Shown: positions 35,182 through 44,504, counted from the first letter of the stretch. The stretch is DNA of 64,000 nucleotides from Terrirubrum flagellatum (GCF_022059845.1 NZ_CP091851.1:4763501-4827500), one strand, 5' to 3'. Notes: a model not told the origin generated them from the sequence alone. Made by a program: numbers and translations.

Positions 35182-35757
35182 ATGTCGGTCCGTTTTCAGA
35201 TCGTGGCCAACGCCGAGCAGCGGCAACAGGCCTACGCCATTCGCGCCATCGTCTATGTGGGCGAACAGAACTGCCCCTGGGACGAGGAGTTCGACGGAAA
35301 TGACGACGCCGCGACCCAGATCCTCGGGCTTTGCGACGGCGAACCCTTCGCGACGGCGCGCATTCGCTGGTTTGCGGAATTCGCCAAGCTCGAACGGCTG
35401 GCGATCCGCCAGCCTTACCGCCATCTCGGCTACGGCCACGAGCTTCTCGATTATCTGATCGCGCTCTGTCGCGAGAAAGGCTTTCGCAAGGCCTATCTTC
35501 ACGCCCAGTCGCGGCTCGAAACCTTCTATCGCAGACATGGCTTTACGTCGATCGGGCGGCCATTCGGCTTCTCCGATCACGATTATATCGAGATGGTCGC
35601 CGATCTCGCTCTCAATCCCGCGGCGATCAGCCTCGAGGACGGGCCGATGGTGATCAACCGGCCGGAGGGGCAGTGGGGACAGGCCGGCGTGCTCGAACAT
35701 TCGCTGCGCCGCCTCGCAAATCAGAAATCTCCCGTCTTCACCCCCAGCTTCCGCTGA
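35182..35757 (+). CDS. GNAT family acyltransferase
   Basis: 191 residues. The GNAT core covers the first ~150: AYAIRAIVYVGEQNCPWDEEFDGNDDAATQILGL, then FAKLERLAIRQPYRHLGYGHELLDYLIALC with the acyl-CoA loop (RHLGYG), and HAQSRLETFYRRHGF. An extra C-terminal ~40 residues (EDGPMVINRPEGQWGQAGVLEHSLRRLANQK) is unusual for small GNATs. It lies 26 bp after the nucleotidyltransferase fusion and 34 bp before the isochorismatase-type gene, so it is part of the same operon. Confidence 0.85.
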   Translation: MSVRFQIVANAEQRQQAYAIRAIVYVGEQNCPWDEEFDGNDDAATQILGLCDGEPFATARIRWFAEFAKLERLAIRQPYRHLGYGHELLDYLIALCREKGFRKAYLHAQSRLETFYRRHGFTSIGRPFGFSDHDYIEMVADLALNPAAISLEDGPMVINRPEGQWGQAGVLEHSLRRLANQKSPVFTPSFR

Positions 35758-35791
35758 ACGCTTTCATCAATCGAGAACTCAAGGAGCTCCC

Positions 35792-36370
35792 ATGCAAATC
35801 CGCTTCGTCAACGCGCCCACGCTCGTGCTGATCGACATCCAGAAGGAATATACGACGCCAGGGCGGCCGTTCTTTCTTCAGGAGATCGGTCCAAGCCTGA
35901 AGAACTGCCGGCTGCTGCTGTCGGCCGCGCGGCGAGCCGGCGCGCGCGTGATCCATGTGCGGCATGTGCAGGATGGTCCGGTGTTCAAGCGCGGCGCGGC
36001 GGAGAGCGATTTCGTCGAGGGCTTTTCGCCTCTCAACAATGAAATTCATCTGCTGAAATCGAAACTGTCCTGCTACGCCAACGAGCGCTTCGCGCCGCTG
36101 ATCGATGAGGCGAAGCCGGGCTCGGTCTATGTCGCGGGCTATGGCTCGACCATGTGCTGCATGGCGACCGTCGCGGCGGCGCCGCTCTTTGGGCACAAGC
36201 TCAATTTCATCCATGACGCGTCATGGGCGCGGTCGAGCTCTGGCCTCAGCGAAGAGGAGCTGCATCGCAACGCGACCGCGATCCTCGGCATCCATGGCGC
36301 GCTGGCGACGACGAAGGAGACGATCGCGCGCTTCGAGGAGGCGCAGTCTCCGGTTCTCGCCGCTGAATGA
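35792..36370 (+). CDS. Isochorismatase-family cysteine hydrolase
   Basis: 192 residues. The catalytic triad can be placed: Asp15 in LVLIDIQKEY, Lys89 in HLLKSKLSCYANERF, and Cys122 or Cys123 in VAGYGSTMCCMATVAAA. The family includes nicotinamidase, N-carbamoylsarcosine hydrolase and isochorismatase. Ribosome site AAGGAG precedes ATG 35792. Third gene of the operon with the membrane nucleotidyltransferase and GNAT. A nicotinamidase-like or other amidase role would fit, but is inference. Confidence 0.9.
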   Translation: MQIRFVNAPTLVLIDIQKEYTTPGRPFFLQEIGPSLKNCRLLLSAARRAGARVIHVRHVQDGPVFKRGAAESDFVEGFSPLNNEIHLLKSKLSCYANERFAPLIDEAKPGSVYVAGYGSTMCCMATVAAAPLFGHKLNFIHDASWARSSSGLSEEELHRNATAILGIHGALATTKETIARFEEAQSPVLAAE

Positions 36371-36463
36371 GGATTTGCGGTCTCGATCTCCTTTTGGCGG
36401 GCTGAGACTTTGTGACGGACGCTGCGGGATCGATGCTTCCGCCGCGCCCGAGAGGCCTGGTCT

Positions 36464-36475
36464 CCCCCCCCCCCC
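36464..36475. repeat. Homopolymeric tract of 12 C
   Basis: Twelve consecutive C on the plus strand in the 212-bp gap between the isochorismatase-type gene and the MscS gene, about 108 bp before the MscS start. Such tracts slip during replication. It lies outside any supported reading frame. It could change promoter spacing or simply be an assembly-sensitive site. Confidence 0.85.
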
Positions 36476-36582
36476 GGCGGCCAGGTCCTCTCCTTCGTGC
36501 GGACGCCGCAAGAGATCGCCGCTCCGCCTTGCCTCGGCCGTGATCAGGCCCATTCTAGCCCGGCGATTCCCTGCTGGGCTCA

Positions 36583-39060
36583 ATGATGCTTTTCCTGGCG
36601 CGCCTTCCTCGCCAACTCCTTATTGTCTTCGCGTGCGTCTGGCTGGCGGTCAGCGCCGTTGGCGGAGTCGCTTTCGCCCAGCAGGACCAGCCCTCGTCCG
36701 ACGCGAGCGGCGTCAGGGCCGCGCTGGATCGGGCTCGCGCGCAACTCGAACAGATCGAGGCGACGCTGCAGCGGCCCGATTTGCGCGACAGCGCGCTTCA
36801 GCAATTGCGCATTGGCGTCGATCCGCAGCTCGAATCCCTGCGCAAGATGGTGGAGGAGGCGACGCCGCGCGTGGAGACCCTGAAGGCGCGTCTGGCGCAG
36901 CTCGGCCCGCGGCCGGCCGCCAACGCCGCGCCGGAATCCGCCGATGTCGCGCGCGATCGCGCCGATCGGGAAAAGGCCCACCGCGACGCCGAGGATACGT
37001 TGCAGCTCGCGCGCGCGCTCGTCGTGCAGGCCGAGCAGGTCGCGACCGATATCACCGACCGCCGCCGCAGCCAGTTCGCCCGCCAACTCTTCGAACGCAG
37101 CCAGAGCCCGCTCAGTCCGTTCCTTTGGTGGCAGGTCAGCCAGGGCGCGCCGCGCGACTTCGACGCGCTCATGCTGACATTGTCGGACTGGTGGCGCGTC
37201 ATCGCCGACGGCATCGGATATGCGCGCTGGATATTCGTGCTGCTCGGCCTCGCCGGCGCTCTCGCGATCCTGGGGCCGGTGACGCGCTTCATCGAGCGCT
37301 ACACCATGCGCCAGGACGACAAGACCGCGCACGGGCGGGGAGAAAAGGCGTTCCGTGGCGGCGTCGTGGCGCTGCTCGGCGGATTGCGGCCGATCGCCGC
37401 CGCCTATGTCTTCCATTGGGGACTCGATACGGCCGGGCTGCTGCCGCAACGCATTTCGCCCGTGGTTTTCGCGATCCTCGCGGTGCTCGCCTTCGTCTCG
37501 GCGATTCAGGCGGTGGCGCAGGGCGTGCTCGCGCCGGACGCGCCGGGTTGGCGGCTGCCGACATTGAGCGATGCGAACGCGGCGACGCTCAAATCCGTGA
37601 TCACGCGCTCCGTCGCCATCGTCATGGTCGGCAAGCTCGTCGAGACGGTCAATCAGGCGATCGGCGCAGGCCTCGCGCTGACGATCGCGACGCGCTCGAT
37701 CTTCGCGCTGCTGTTCGTCGCCATGATGTGGCGCGCGCTCTCCGCGTCGCGGCCGAGCGATCCGGCGGAGGAGGCGTGCCTTGGCCCCTATGTGCCGCCG
37801 CCGGTCACTCTGTCCGGACCTGCGCGCATCCTGCTCGCGACCGCGCTGATCGTCATCCTCGCGGCGACGGCGACCGGTTATGTCCCGCTCGCCGTCTTTC
37901 TTGTCGATCAGGTGGTCTGGATCGGCGTCCTCGGCGCAGGACTCTATCTGCTGTTGATCTGCGTCGAGAACTTCACGGAATCGCTGCTGGCGGAGAACCG
38001 GCCGCTGTTCCGCCTGCTCAGCGAAAGCATCGGCCTGCGTCGCCGTTCGGTCGAGCAGTTCGCCGTCATCGCGACGGCGTTGGGCAAGGTGTTCCTCTGT
38101 TTCACCGCGATCCTGCTGGCGATCGCACCCTGGGGCGTCGAATCCACTGACATCATTTCATCGCTGCGCAGCGCCGTGTTCGGCTTCAAGATCGGCGACG
38201 TCACGATCTCGTTTTCCTCGATCGTTCTTGCGCTCATCGTTTTCGCTCTCGGCGTGTTCCTCACCAAGTCGAGCCAGACCTGGCTCGAGGAGAAATTCCT
38301 GCCGCGCACGGATCTCGATTCGGGCCTGAAGGATTCGATCCGCACGATTCTTGGCTATGTCGGCTTCGTGGCTGCGGCCGCGCTCGCCTTCTCCTCGCTC
38401 GGGCTTTCGCTCGACCGGGTTGCGATCATCGCCGGCGCGCTTTCCGTCGGCATCGGTTTCGGCCTGCAGTCGATCGTCAATAACTTCGTGTCCGGCCTCA
38501 TTCTCCTGTGGGAGCGACCGATTCGCGTCGGCGACCTCATCGATGTCGGCGGCGACCAGGGCGTCGTCAGGCGCATCAATGTGCGGTCAACGGAAATTGA
38601 AACCGGCGACCGTTCGACGGTGATCATGCCCAACTCCAATCTGGTGTCGGGCGTCGTGAAGAACCGCGTCCACAATGATCGCAGCGGCCGGATTCTCATC
38701 CCGCTCACAGTGACGCGCGCTTTCGATCCCGACGTCGTCGCCGCGATCCTCTATGAAGCCGCGAATACGCATGAGAAGGTGCTGAAACGGCCGGAGCCTT
38801 GCGTTTTCTTCAAGAAGATCAGCGAGACCATGCTCGATTTCGAGCTCGTCTGCTTTGTCGGCGACGTCGACGTCATCGGCAATGTGTCGAGCGATCTTCA
38901 TTTCATCATCTTCCGCGCCGTCAGCAAGGCGCAGCCGACGCCGGTGACGCCGACGATGAACATCAACGGTCTCCACGACCTCGCAAATTCGCTGGAAAGA
39001 ATCGTCGAGGCGGTTCCGCGCGCAAGCGAATCGAGTTCAAGATTTGCGAAAATAAAATGA
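36583..39060 (+). CDS. MscS-family mechanosensitive channel with DUF3772 N-terminus
   Basis: 825 residues. Signal peptide (ending GGVAFAQ), then a periplasmic coiled region of DUF3772 type (ALDRARAQLEQIEATLQRPDLRDSALQQLR), eleven or so membrane segments, and a C-terminal MscS domain: DRVAIIAGALSVGIGFGLQSIVNNFVSGLILLWERPIRVGDLIDVGGDQGVVRRINVRSTEIETGDRSTVIMPNSNLVSG. This is the large MscK/YjeP-like class, releasing solutes under osmotic downshock. Confidence 0.95.
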   Translation: MMLFLARLPRQLLIVFACVWLAVSAVGGVAFAQQDQPSSDASGVRAALDRARAQLEQIEATLQRPDLRDSALQQLRIGVDPQLESLRKMVEEATPRVETLKARLAQLGPRPAANAAPESADVARDRADREKAHRDAEDTLQLARALVVQAEQVATDITDRRRSQFARQLFERSQSPLSPFLWWQVSQGAPRDFDALMLTLSDWWRVIADGIGYARWIFVLLGLAGALAILGPVTRFIERYTMRQDDKTAHGRGEKAFRGGVVALLGGLRPIAAAYVFHWGLDTAGLLPQRISPVVFAILAVLAFVSAIQAVAQGVLAPDAPGWRLPTLSDANAATLKSVITRSVAIVMVGKLVETVNQAIGAGLALTIATRSIFALLFVAMMWRALSASRPSDPAEEACLGPYVPPPVTLSGPARILLATALIVILAATATGYVPLAVFLVDQVVWIGVLGAGLYLLLICVENFTESLLAENRPLFRLLSESIGLRRRSVEQFAVIATALGKVFLCFTAILLAIAPWGVESTDIISSLRSAVFGFKIGDVTISFSSIVLALIVFALGVFLTKSSQTWLEEKFLPRTDLDSGLKDSIRTILGYVGFVAAAALAFSSLGLSLDRVAIIAGALSVGIGFGLQSIVNNFVSGLILLWERPIRVGDLIDVGGDQGVVRRINVRSTEIETGDRSTVIMPNSNLVSGVVKNRVHNDRSGRILIPLTVTRAFDPDVVAAILYEAANTHEKVLKRPEPCVFFKKISETMLDFELVCFVGDVDVIGNVSSDLHFIIFRAVSKAQPTPVTPTMNINGLHDLANSLERIVEAVPRASESSSRFAKIK

Positions 39061-39110
39061 CGCTTGCGCCATGCCCGGCGACCAGAACGGCGGTTGAGAC
39101 GTCTATGAGA

Positions 39111-40016
39111 TTAACTCGTTAAAGACCCGTATGCCGGCAGCTTGCTAACCATCCAATTCGGCTGAAGCCGTTGAAAAGCCGCAGCGCGAACCGATTTGTA
39201 GATAGCGAAATCTTCCTCGAGCGTGACATTCGAACGAACGGAATCATATGCCTTCAAAGCCGCCACGCCGAGCGCTTTCGCCGCCGTCAAAGCCGGATGA
39301 GCGATAATAGTTGGCTTCGCCAATTCGCCCAGCGCGGCGGCGGCGACGCCTGCGCGCGTTGTGGGCAGACGGTGATCGCCCTGGCCAGGGAGGCCGCCGA
39401 TCGCTGCGTGCGTGCAACCAAACGAAAGAATCTCGCTTCTTGTATATCGGGAATCGATATCGAGACGGATGCGATTAAAATACCATCGCGAGCGCGGCAG
39501 CGCGGTGCTGCTCTCGCGACAAACGAAATGGTAAACCTCCTCGACGCAGGGGGGAATGACGCGAATGCCCGGGCCGTACATCGTTGCATCCGAGCTAACG
39601 GCGTCGAAAAGCATCATCGATTTGATCTTGATCTCCGCCGGCGATTCGGTTGCAAACCCAAAACTCCTTTTAACCAAGGAGGTCGCGCGCTCTCCCAGCT
39701 TGTTCAGGAGATTGAATTCATGGATGCGGTTCGCCAGATAAACTGTGATCATGGCGCCCCGGCTGTAGCCGGTGATAAATACCTCGACAATTTCGCTCTT
39801 GTCGGCTGATCGCAGTCCTGCGAGGTAGTCTAGGAGTCCGCGGATGCCAATAATCCCGCTTTCCGCGCCTGTCAGCGAAGGACCGCGGTGATAGAATTTA
39901 CGGCTTATGCCGGAGTTCAGATAGATGGAGTGAACGAAGCTATAGTCCATCTCCTTGCTATATTCGTCGTTAAAGAATGGCCCGGTGCCATCAATGGCGA
40001 TAAGTATCTTCGACAT
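39111..40016 (-). CDS. DUF2235-like alpha/beta hydrolase (Tle1-type phospholipase fold)
   Basis: 301 residues. N-terminal ILIAIDGTG, nucleophile elbow FITGYSRGAM (Ser85), an Asp in MLFDAVSSD, and GCTHAAIGGLPGQGDH, which resembles the GVHSDIGGG histidine site of DUF2235. These proteins include T6SS lipase effectors of the Tle1 group. Base composition and codon use are visibly richer in A and T than the neighbours, including an AT-rich promoter region, suggesting recent acquisition. No VgrG, PAAR or immunity gene is adjacent. Confidence 0.75.
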   Translation of the reverse strand: MSKILIAIDGTGPFFNDEYSKEMDYSFVHSIYLNSGISRKFYHRGPSLTGAESGIIGIRGLLDYLAGLRSADKSEIVEVFITGYSRGAMITVYLANRIHEFNLLNKLGERATSLVKRSFGFATESPAEIKIKSMMLFDAVSSDATMYGPGIRVIPPCVEEVYHFVCRESSTALPRSRWYFNRIRLDIDSRYTRSEILSFGCTHAAIGGLPGQGDHRLPTTRAGVAAAALGELAKPTIIAHPALTAAKALGVAALKAYDSVRSNVTLEEDFAIYKSVRAAAFQRLQPNWMVSKLPAYGSLTS

Positions 40017-40113
40017 TCAACCCTACCGCAATATCTACAAATATGCCGCGTGCTTAAACGTGATAGCGGTAGTTGCATCAGCGGACGCTGGCAAGGGCGC
40101 GAATGCGCGAAGG

Positions 40114-40938
40114 TCAAGGCCGCGTCTGCGGCGGCACTGGCGCCGTCTCCCGCATCAGCAGGATCGTGACGCGGCGATTCGCGGCGAGATAGGGATTGTC
40201 GGGAAAGGCGGGATCGGTGTCGGATTTTCCGGCCACTGCATAGAAGCGATTGTCGGCGACGCCCGCGCCGGCGAGAATCTCGCGCACCGCCGAGGCGCGC
40301 CCGGCCGACAGCTCCCATCCCGACCAACCCGGCAAGGAGCCCGGACGCGCGGACGAGGTGTAGCCGGTGATCTGGATGCGGTTCGGCATGCGGCGCAGCA
40401 CCGGCGCGATTCTCTGCAGCGCCCGGCGCGTGCGCTCGAACGGCGTGACGGCGCCTTCTGCAAACATCGATCGACCATCCTGATCGACGATCGAGATGTT
40501 CAGTCCCTCCTTGGTCTCTTCGACGACGATGTTCTTCGAGAGTTCCGCGATTTCAGGCATCTCGCCGAGCGCCTGCCGAAGCGAAGCTGTCGCTTCGCCG
40601 AAGCGGCGATCAAAGCCGGTGACGAAGATGCCATCCTCGTTCTTGTCGAGATTGGAGGGGACGGTGAAATCGGAACCTTCCTCGGGCGAAGCGATCTTGA
40701 CGTTCTTGAGTTTGGCGCGCGTCGGGATGCCGTCAGCCTCGACGATGCCGGCGTAACGCGGATTGCGCTGGCTGCCGAAGGCGTCGCGCATCGAGCCCGC
40801 CACCGCCTGCAGCTTTTTCGAATCCTGCGACGAGAAAGCCGTGAGCATCACGAAGAAGCTCATCAGCAGGCTCATCAGGTCGGCGAAGGTGACGAACCAG
40901 CCGTGGCCGCCATGGCCTCCGCGCTTCTTCTTCGCCAT
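40114..40938 (-). CDS. motB: Flagellar motor stator protein MotB-like (OmpA/MotB domain)
   Basis: 274 residues. The N-terminal plug and single helix WFVTFADLMSLLMSFFVMLTAFSS carries the Asp (FADLMS) that conducts the ion. The C-terminal OmpA/MotB peptidoglycan-binding domain reads RIQITGYTSSARPGSLPGWSGWELSAGRASAVREIL and NRRVTILLM. It anchors the stator to the wall. It lies 34 bp after motA. No other flagellar genes are in the window, so it may serve a secondary stator. Confidence 0.9.
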   Translation of the reverse strand: MAKKKRGGHGGHGWFVTFADLMSLLMSFFVMLTAFSSQDSKKLQAVAGSMRDAFGSQRNPRYAGIVEADGIPTRAKLKNVKIASPEEGSDFTVPSNLDKNEDGIFVTGFDRRFGEATASLRQALGEMPEIAELSKNIVVEETKEGLNISIVDQDGRSMFAEGAVTPFERTRRALQRIAPVLRRMPNRIQITGYTSSARPGSLPGWSGWELSAGRASAVREILAGAGVADNRFYAVAGKSDTDPAFPDNPYLAANRRVTILLMRETAPVPPQTRP

Positions 40939-40972
40939 CAGTCAAAATTCCGCATCGCCCGTCCGGACCGCG

Positions 40973-41737
40973 TCAAGCGGCCGCAAGCTCCTGGCGATAA
41001 TGATCGGGCAGATAGGCGAGCAGCATCTCCTTGACGAGAGCGGGGCTCTTGGAGTCGCGGATCTGCAGAATGCCGTCGATGATGAGGGTGCGCGCGATCT
41101 CTTCCTCGGCGAGCTTCAGGCCGAGCTTGTCGGCCAGCGGGAGGCAGAGAAGATTGCCGACCAGCGCCCCGTAGAGCGTGGCCAGCAGCGCCACCGCCAT
41201 GAAGGGGCCAAGCTTCGACGGGTCCTCCATATTGGCGAACATCTGCACCATGCCAATCAGCGTGCCGATCATGCCCCAGGCCGGAGCCGCGTCGCCGATG
41301 GCGCGATAGAGCTTGTCGCCCTCATGCAGCCGTTCGAGAAAATTGTCGCGATCGCGCTCCATCGTGTCGCGGATGAAGTCCTTGTCGTAACCATCGGCGA
41401 TGAAGCGGACGCCCTGCGCCAGGAACGGATCGTGGATTTCCATCTTCTCGAGCGCCATCGGGCCGCTTTTGCGGACGACGTCGGCGACCTGCGTGATCTG
41501 CTCGACGAGTTCGTGCGGATGGAATTTTCGCAGCACGAACGCGTAGCGCAATCCCATGGGAAAGCCATGGATCATCGTCGACAGGGGAAAGCGGATCATC
41601 GTGCCGGCGAGGCAGCCGCCGCCGATAATGATGACCGCATGGATGTCGTAGAACATGCCAAGGCTGCCGCCCATCAGGATGATGGTGATGATCGTGGCGA
41701 CGCCGGCGATGAACCCAAGCCCGGTTGCGATATCCAT
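40973..41737 (-). CDS. motA: Flagellar motor stator protein MotA/PomA
   Basis: 254 residues from ATG 41737. Four membrane segments; IATGLGFIAGVATIITIILMGGSLGMFYDIHAVIIIGGG starts the protein and PAWGMIGTLIGMVQMFANMEDPSKLGPFMAVALLATLYGALVGNLLCLPLADKL is the PomA/MotA signature with the conserved prolines. The cytoplasmic loop carries charged residues for the rotor contact. It pairs with the downstream motB. PomA-like length suggests the shorter type of stator. Confidence 0.92.
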   Translation of the reverse strand: MDIATGLGFIAGVATIITIILMGGSLGMFYDIHAVIIIGGGCLAGTMIRFPLSTMIHGFPMGLRYAFVLRKFHPHELVEQITQVADVVRKSGPMALEKMEIHDPFLAQGVRFIADGYDKDFIRDTMERDRDNFLERLHEGDKLYRAIGDAAPAWGMIGTLIGMVQMFANMEDPSKLGPFMAVALLATLYGALVGNLLCLPLADKLGLKLAEEEIARTLIIDGILQIRDSKSPALVKEMLLAYLPDHYRQELAAA

Positions 41738-41880
41738 CAAGCAAACCCCTGCGCTCGCCAACCGTGGGGAGCGCCGTCCCCTTCTGCTTAAGCCGCGGCC
41801 GTTAAAGGAACCGTTAAGGTTGCCACCGGGATACGCGGCGCCTTAACTCCGGACCCAGCGATACAAGAGGAGAACAGCGG

Positions 41881-43692
41881 ATGAACATGGCGCGGCTCTA
41901 CGCCCGCGTGCTCGGCCAGCTCGGACCGGAGATGAAGCTTGGCGCGGCCCTCGCCGTCGCCAATCTTATCCTCGCCATGGCGACCTTCGCCGAGCCGATC
42001 CTGTTCGGCCGCATCGTCGACGCGCTCATCGGCAAATCGGGCGCGGCCGCTGGCGAGCCCGTCACGTTCGGGAAGCTTGCACCGCTGATCTCGATCTGGA
42101 TCGGCGTCGGCCTCACGACGATCATCGTCGGCGTGTTCGTCTCGCTGCATGCGGACCGGCTGGCGCATCGCCGCCGCCTCGCAGTGATGGCGAATTATTT
42201 CGAGCATGCGCTGACGCTGCCGATCGCCTTCCATATGCAGACCCATTCCGGCCGCGTGCTGAAGGTGATGCTCGATGCGACAAGCGGCATGTGGGGGCTG
42301 TGGCTCGCCTTCTTCCGCGAGCATTGTGCGAGCTTCGTCACGCTGTTCATCCTGCTGCCTTTCACGCTCTGGCTGAACTGGCGCATGGGGCTGCTGCTCG
42401 TCGGTCTCGTCATCCTGTTCGGTTCGCTGACGGTCTACATCCTGCGCAAAACCGAGCGGCTGCAGACGAGCGTCGAGCGCTATCACTCCGATCTCGCGGA
42501 GCGGGCGTCGGACGCGCTCGGCAATCTGCCCGTGATCCAGAGCTTCACGCAGATCGAGACCGAGGTGCGCGGCCTGCGCACCACCATGGCGACCTTGCTC
42601 GACGCGCAGATTCCGGTGCTGTCCTGGTGGGCGATCGCGACCGTGCTGACGCGCGCCTCGGCGACGCTGACCGTGCTGACGATCTTTCTGCTCGGCACCT
42701 ATCTCCATCTCAACGGCCAGACGACGATCGGCGAAATCATCACCTTCACCAATTTCGCTACCATGCTGATCGGACGGCTCGAACAGGTCGTCGGTTTCGT
42801 CAATTACATCTTCATGCAGGCGCCGAAGATGGCCGAGTTCTTCGAGATTCTCGATACGACGCCGGCGGTGCGCGACAAGCCGAACGCCATCACGCCGCAG
42901 CGGCTCTCGGGCGCGGTGACGTTCGACGACGTGTCCTTCTCCTATGACGGCAAGCGGCCGGCAGTGGCCGACGTCACGTTCGAGGCGAAGCCCGGCGAGA
43001 CGATCGCGCTTGTGGGGTCGACGGGTTCGGGCAAGTCGACCACGCTTGGACTGCTCCATCGCGCCTTCGATCCGCAATCGGGCGCGATCCGCGCCGATGG
43101 CGTCGACCTGCGTGATTATTCGTTGCTGGGGCTCAGGCGGAATATCGGCGTCGTCTTCCAGGAGCCGATGCTGTTCGCCCGCTCGATCCGCGAGAATCTG
43201 CAAATCGGCAAGCCGGAGGCGAGCGAAGCGGAGATGAACGTTGCGCTCGAACGGGCGCAGGCGACGGAAATCATGACGCGTCAGCCGCAGGGGCTCGACA
43301 CCATCATCGGCGAGCGCGGCCGCACGTTGTCGGGCGGCGAGCGCCAGCGCCTGTCGATCGCGCGCGCTCTCCTGAAGGACCCGCCGATCCTGATCCTTGA
43401 TGAGGCGACCTCGGCCCTCGACGCGGCGACCGAGAAGAAATTGCAGAAGGCGCTTGAGGAGGTGATGCGCGGCCGCACCACCTTCGTCATCGCGCATCGC
43501 CTCGCCACGATCCGCAACGCCACGCGCATCCTCGTCTTCGATGAAGGCCGCATTATCGAATCAGGCTCGTTCGATGAGCTCGTTGCGAAAGGCGGCCGCT
43601 TCGCGACGCTCGCCAAGGCGCAATATCTTGCGTCGGAGCCCGCGGAGGCGCCCGCGCCGTCGCCGCTCGCGTTGAAGATCGCCGAGGGGTGA
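41881..43692 (+). CDS. ndvA: Cyclic beta-1,2-glucan ABC exporter (NdvA/ChvA type)
   Basis: 603 residues, a fused permease-ATPase. Six membrane segments in the first ~330 residues. Walker [19 protein letters not shown]-loop [17 protein letters not shown], signature [15 protein letters not shown], Walker [13 protein letters not shown], and H-loop IAHRL. The N-terminus [49 protein letters not shown] is typical for NdvA/ChvA, which exports osmoregulatory glucans to the periplasm and affects host infection in rhizobia. GAGGAGA precedes the start. Confidence 0.92.
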   Translation: MNMARLYARVLGQLGPEMKLGAALAVANLILAMATFAEPILFGRIVDALIGKSGAAAGEPVTFGKLAPLISIWIGVGLTTIIVGVFVSLHADRLAHRRRLAVMANYFEHALTLPIAFHMQTHSGRVLKVMLDATSGMWGLWLAFFREHCASFVTLFILLPFTLWLNWRMGLLLVGLVILFGSLTVYILRKTERLQTSVERYHSDLAERASDALGNLPVIQSFTQIETEVRGLRTTMATLLDAQIPVLSWWAIATVLTRASATLTVLTIFLLGTYLHLNGQTTIGEIITFTNFATMLIGRLEQVVGFVNYIFMQAPKMAEFFEILDTTPAVRDKPNAITPQRLSGAVTFDDVSFSYDGKRPAVADVTFEAKPGETIALVGSTGSGKSTTLGLLHRAFDPQSGAIRADGVDLRDYSLLGLRRNIGVVFQEPMLFARSIRENLQIGKPEASEAEMNVALERAQATEIMTRQPQGLDTIIGERGRTLSGGERQRLSIARALLKDPPILILDEATSALDAATEKKLQKALEEVMRGRTTFVIAHRLATIRNATRILVFDEGRIIESGSFDELVAKGGRFATLAKAQYLASEPAEAPAPSPLALKIAEG

Positions 43693-43709
43693 AAGTCAGC
43701 GCGTACGCG

Positions 43710-44504
43710 CTATTTCACGAACTGGTCGAACGCTTTCTGCATCTCGCCGCTTTCCTTGGCGAGATGCAGCCACTGATCGACGAAGGATTTGAGGACCACG
43801 TCGCCTCGCGGCAGGAGATAGCCGAGTTCGCCATATTGCAGCGGCTGATCGGGATTGATCGCGCACAGTCCGGGACGCAGTTTTTCCTGAACCTTGGTCT
43901 CGATCGATTCCGTCACCATGACGTCGGCCTTGCCTTGCAGCACCTGGTCGAAGATCGTGACATTGTCGGGAAAGACCTCGACCTTCGCCGTCTTGAAGGC
44001 GCCGCGCGCGAAGCGCTCATTGGTCCCGCCGGGATTGACGATGACGGTCACGCCCGGCTTGTCGATATCGGCGATCGATTTGAACTTGTCCTTGTCGGCG
44101 CAGCGCGCGATCGGCGCCTTGCCGTTGACGAGATAGGGTTGGCTGAAGAAAGCGCGCTTCTGGCGATCCAGCGTGACGGAAATGCCGCCCATGGCGACGT
44201 CGCATTTGCTGGAGGTAAAGTCCGCCATCAGGTTCGACCAGCTCGTCTTGACGAATTTCGCCTCGACGCCGATCGCCTTCGCCAGCGACTTTGCGAGCTC
44301 GATATCGACGCCCTCAAATAGGTCGCCCTCGGCCTTGTAGAAGGTGAAGGGCTTGTAGTCGCCGGTGGTGCAGACTGTGAGAACGCCGCGCTGCTGGATC
44401 GCATCGAGCTGGCTGGCGGCCGCGCCTTGCGCGCGCGCCTGCGGCGCAGCCGTAATCGAAACCGTCGTCAAGGCGGCGAGGGCGGTGGAGCGGAGCGAAA
44501 GCAT
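43710..44504 (-). CDS. pheC: Periplasmic cyclohexadienyl (prephenate/arogenate) dehydratase, PheC-like
   Basis: 264 residues from ATG 44504 with AAGGA upstream. Signal peptide to about Ala25, then an SBP_bac_3 fold. The segments TTGDYKPFTFY, TSWSNLMADF, VTVIVNPGGTNERFAR, PDNVTIFDQVLQGKAD and FVDQWLHLAKESG match Pseudomonas PheC closely by memory comparison, and Glu202 in TESIETK lines up with its catalytic Glu. No ABC permease or ATPase is adjacent, which argues against amino-acid transport. It should convert prephenate to phenylpyruvate in the periplasm. Confidence 0.75.
   Translation of the reverse strand: MLSLRSTALAALTTVSITAAPQARAQGAAASQLDAIQQRGVLTVCTTGDYKPFTFYKAEGDLFEGVDIELAKSLAKAIGVEAKFVKTSWSNLMADFTSSKCDVAMGGISVTLDRQKRAFFSQPYLVNGKAPIARCADKDKFKSIADIDKPGVTVIVNPGGTNERFARGAFKTAKVEVFPDNVTIFDQVLQGKADVMVTESIETKVQEKLRPGLCAINPDQPLQYGELGYLLPRGDVVLKSFVDQWLHLAKESGEMQKAFDQFVK

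Noticed and set aside
36105-38150. 681-residue plus-strand frame over the isochorismatase gene and MscS
   Set aside because: Arg/Ala/Ser-rich low-complexity translation in a shifted frame, crossing the poly-C tract and two well-supported genes.
41797-41820. TTAA repeats upstream of ndvA and motA resembling a CtrA site
   Set aside because: Half-sites are spaced by 8 bases instead of the usual 7, and the motif is short enough to occur by chance.
41788-43497. 569-residue minus-strand frame under ndvA
   Set aside because: Antisense shadow of a clear ABC exporter; no motifs and extreme Asp/Arg/His content.
43710-44504. Annotation as a standard amino-acid ABC binding protein
   Set aside because: No transporter genes adjoin it and the sequence follows PheC more closely; kept as a dehydratase with moderate confidence.
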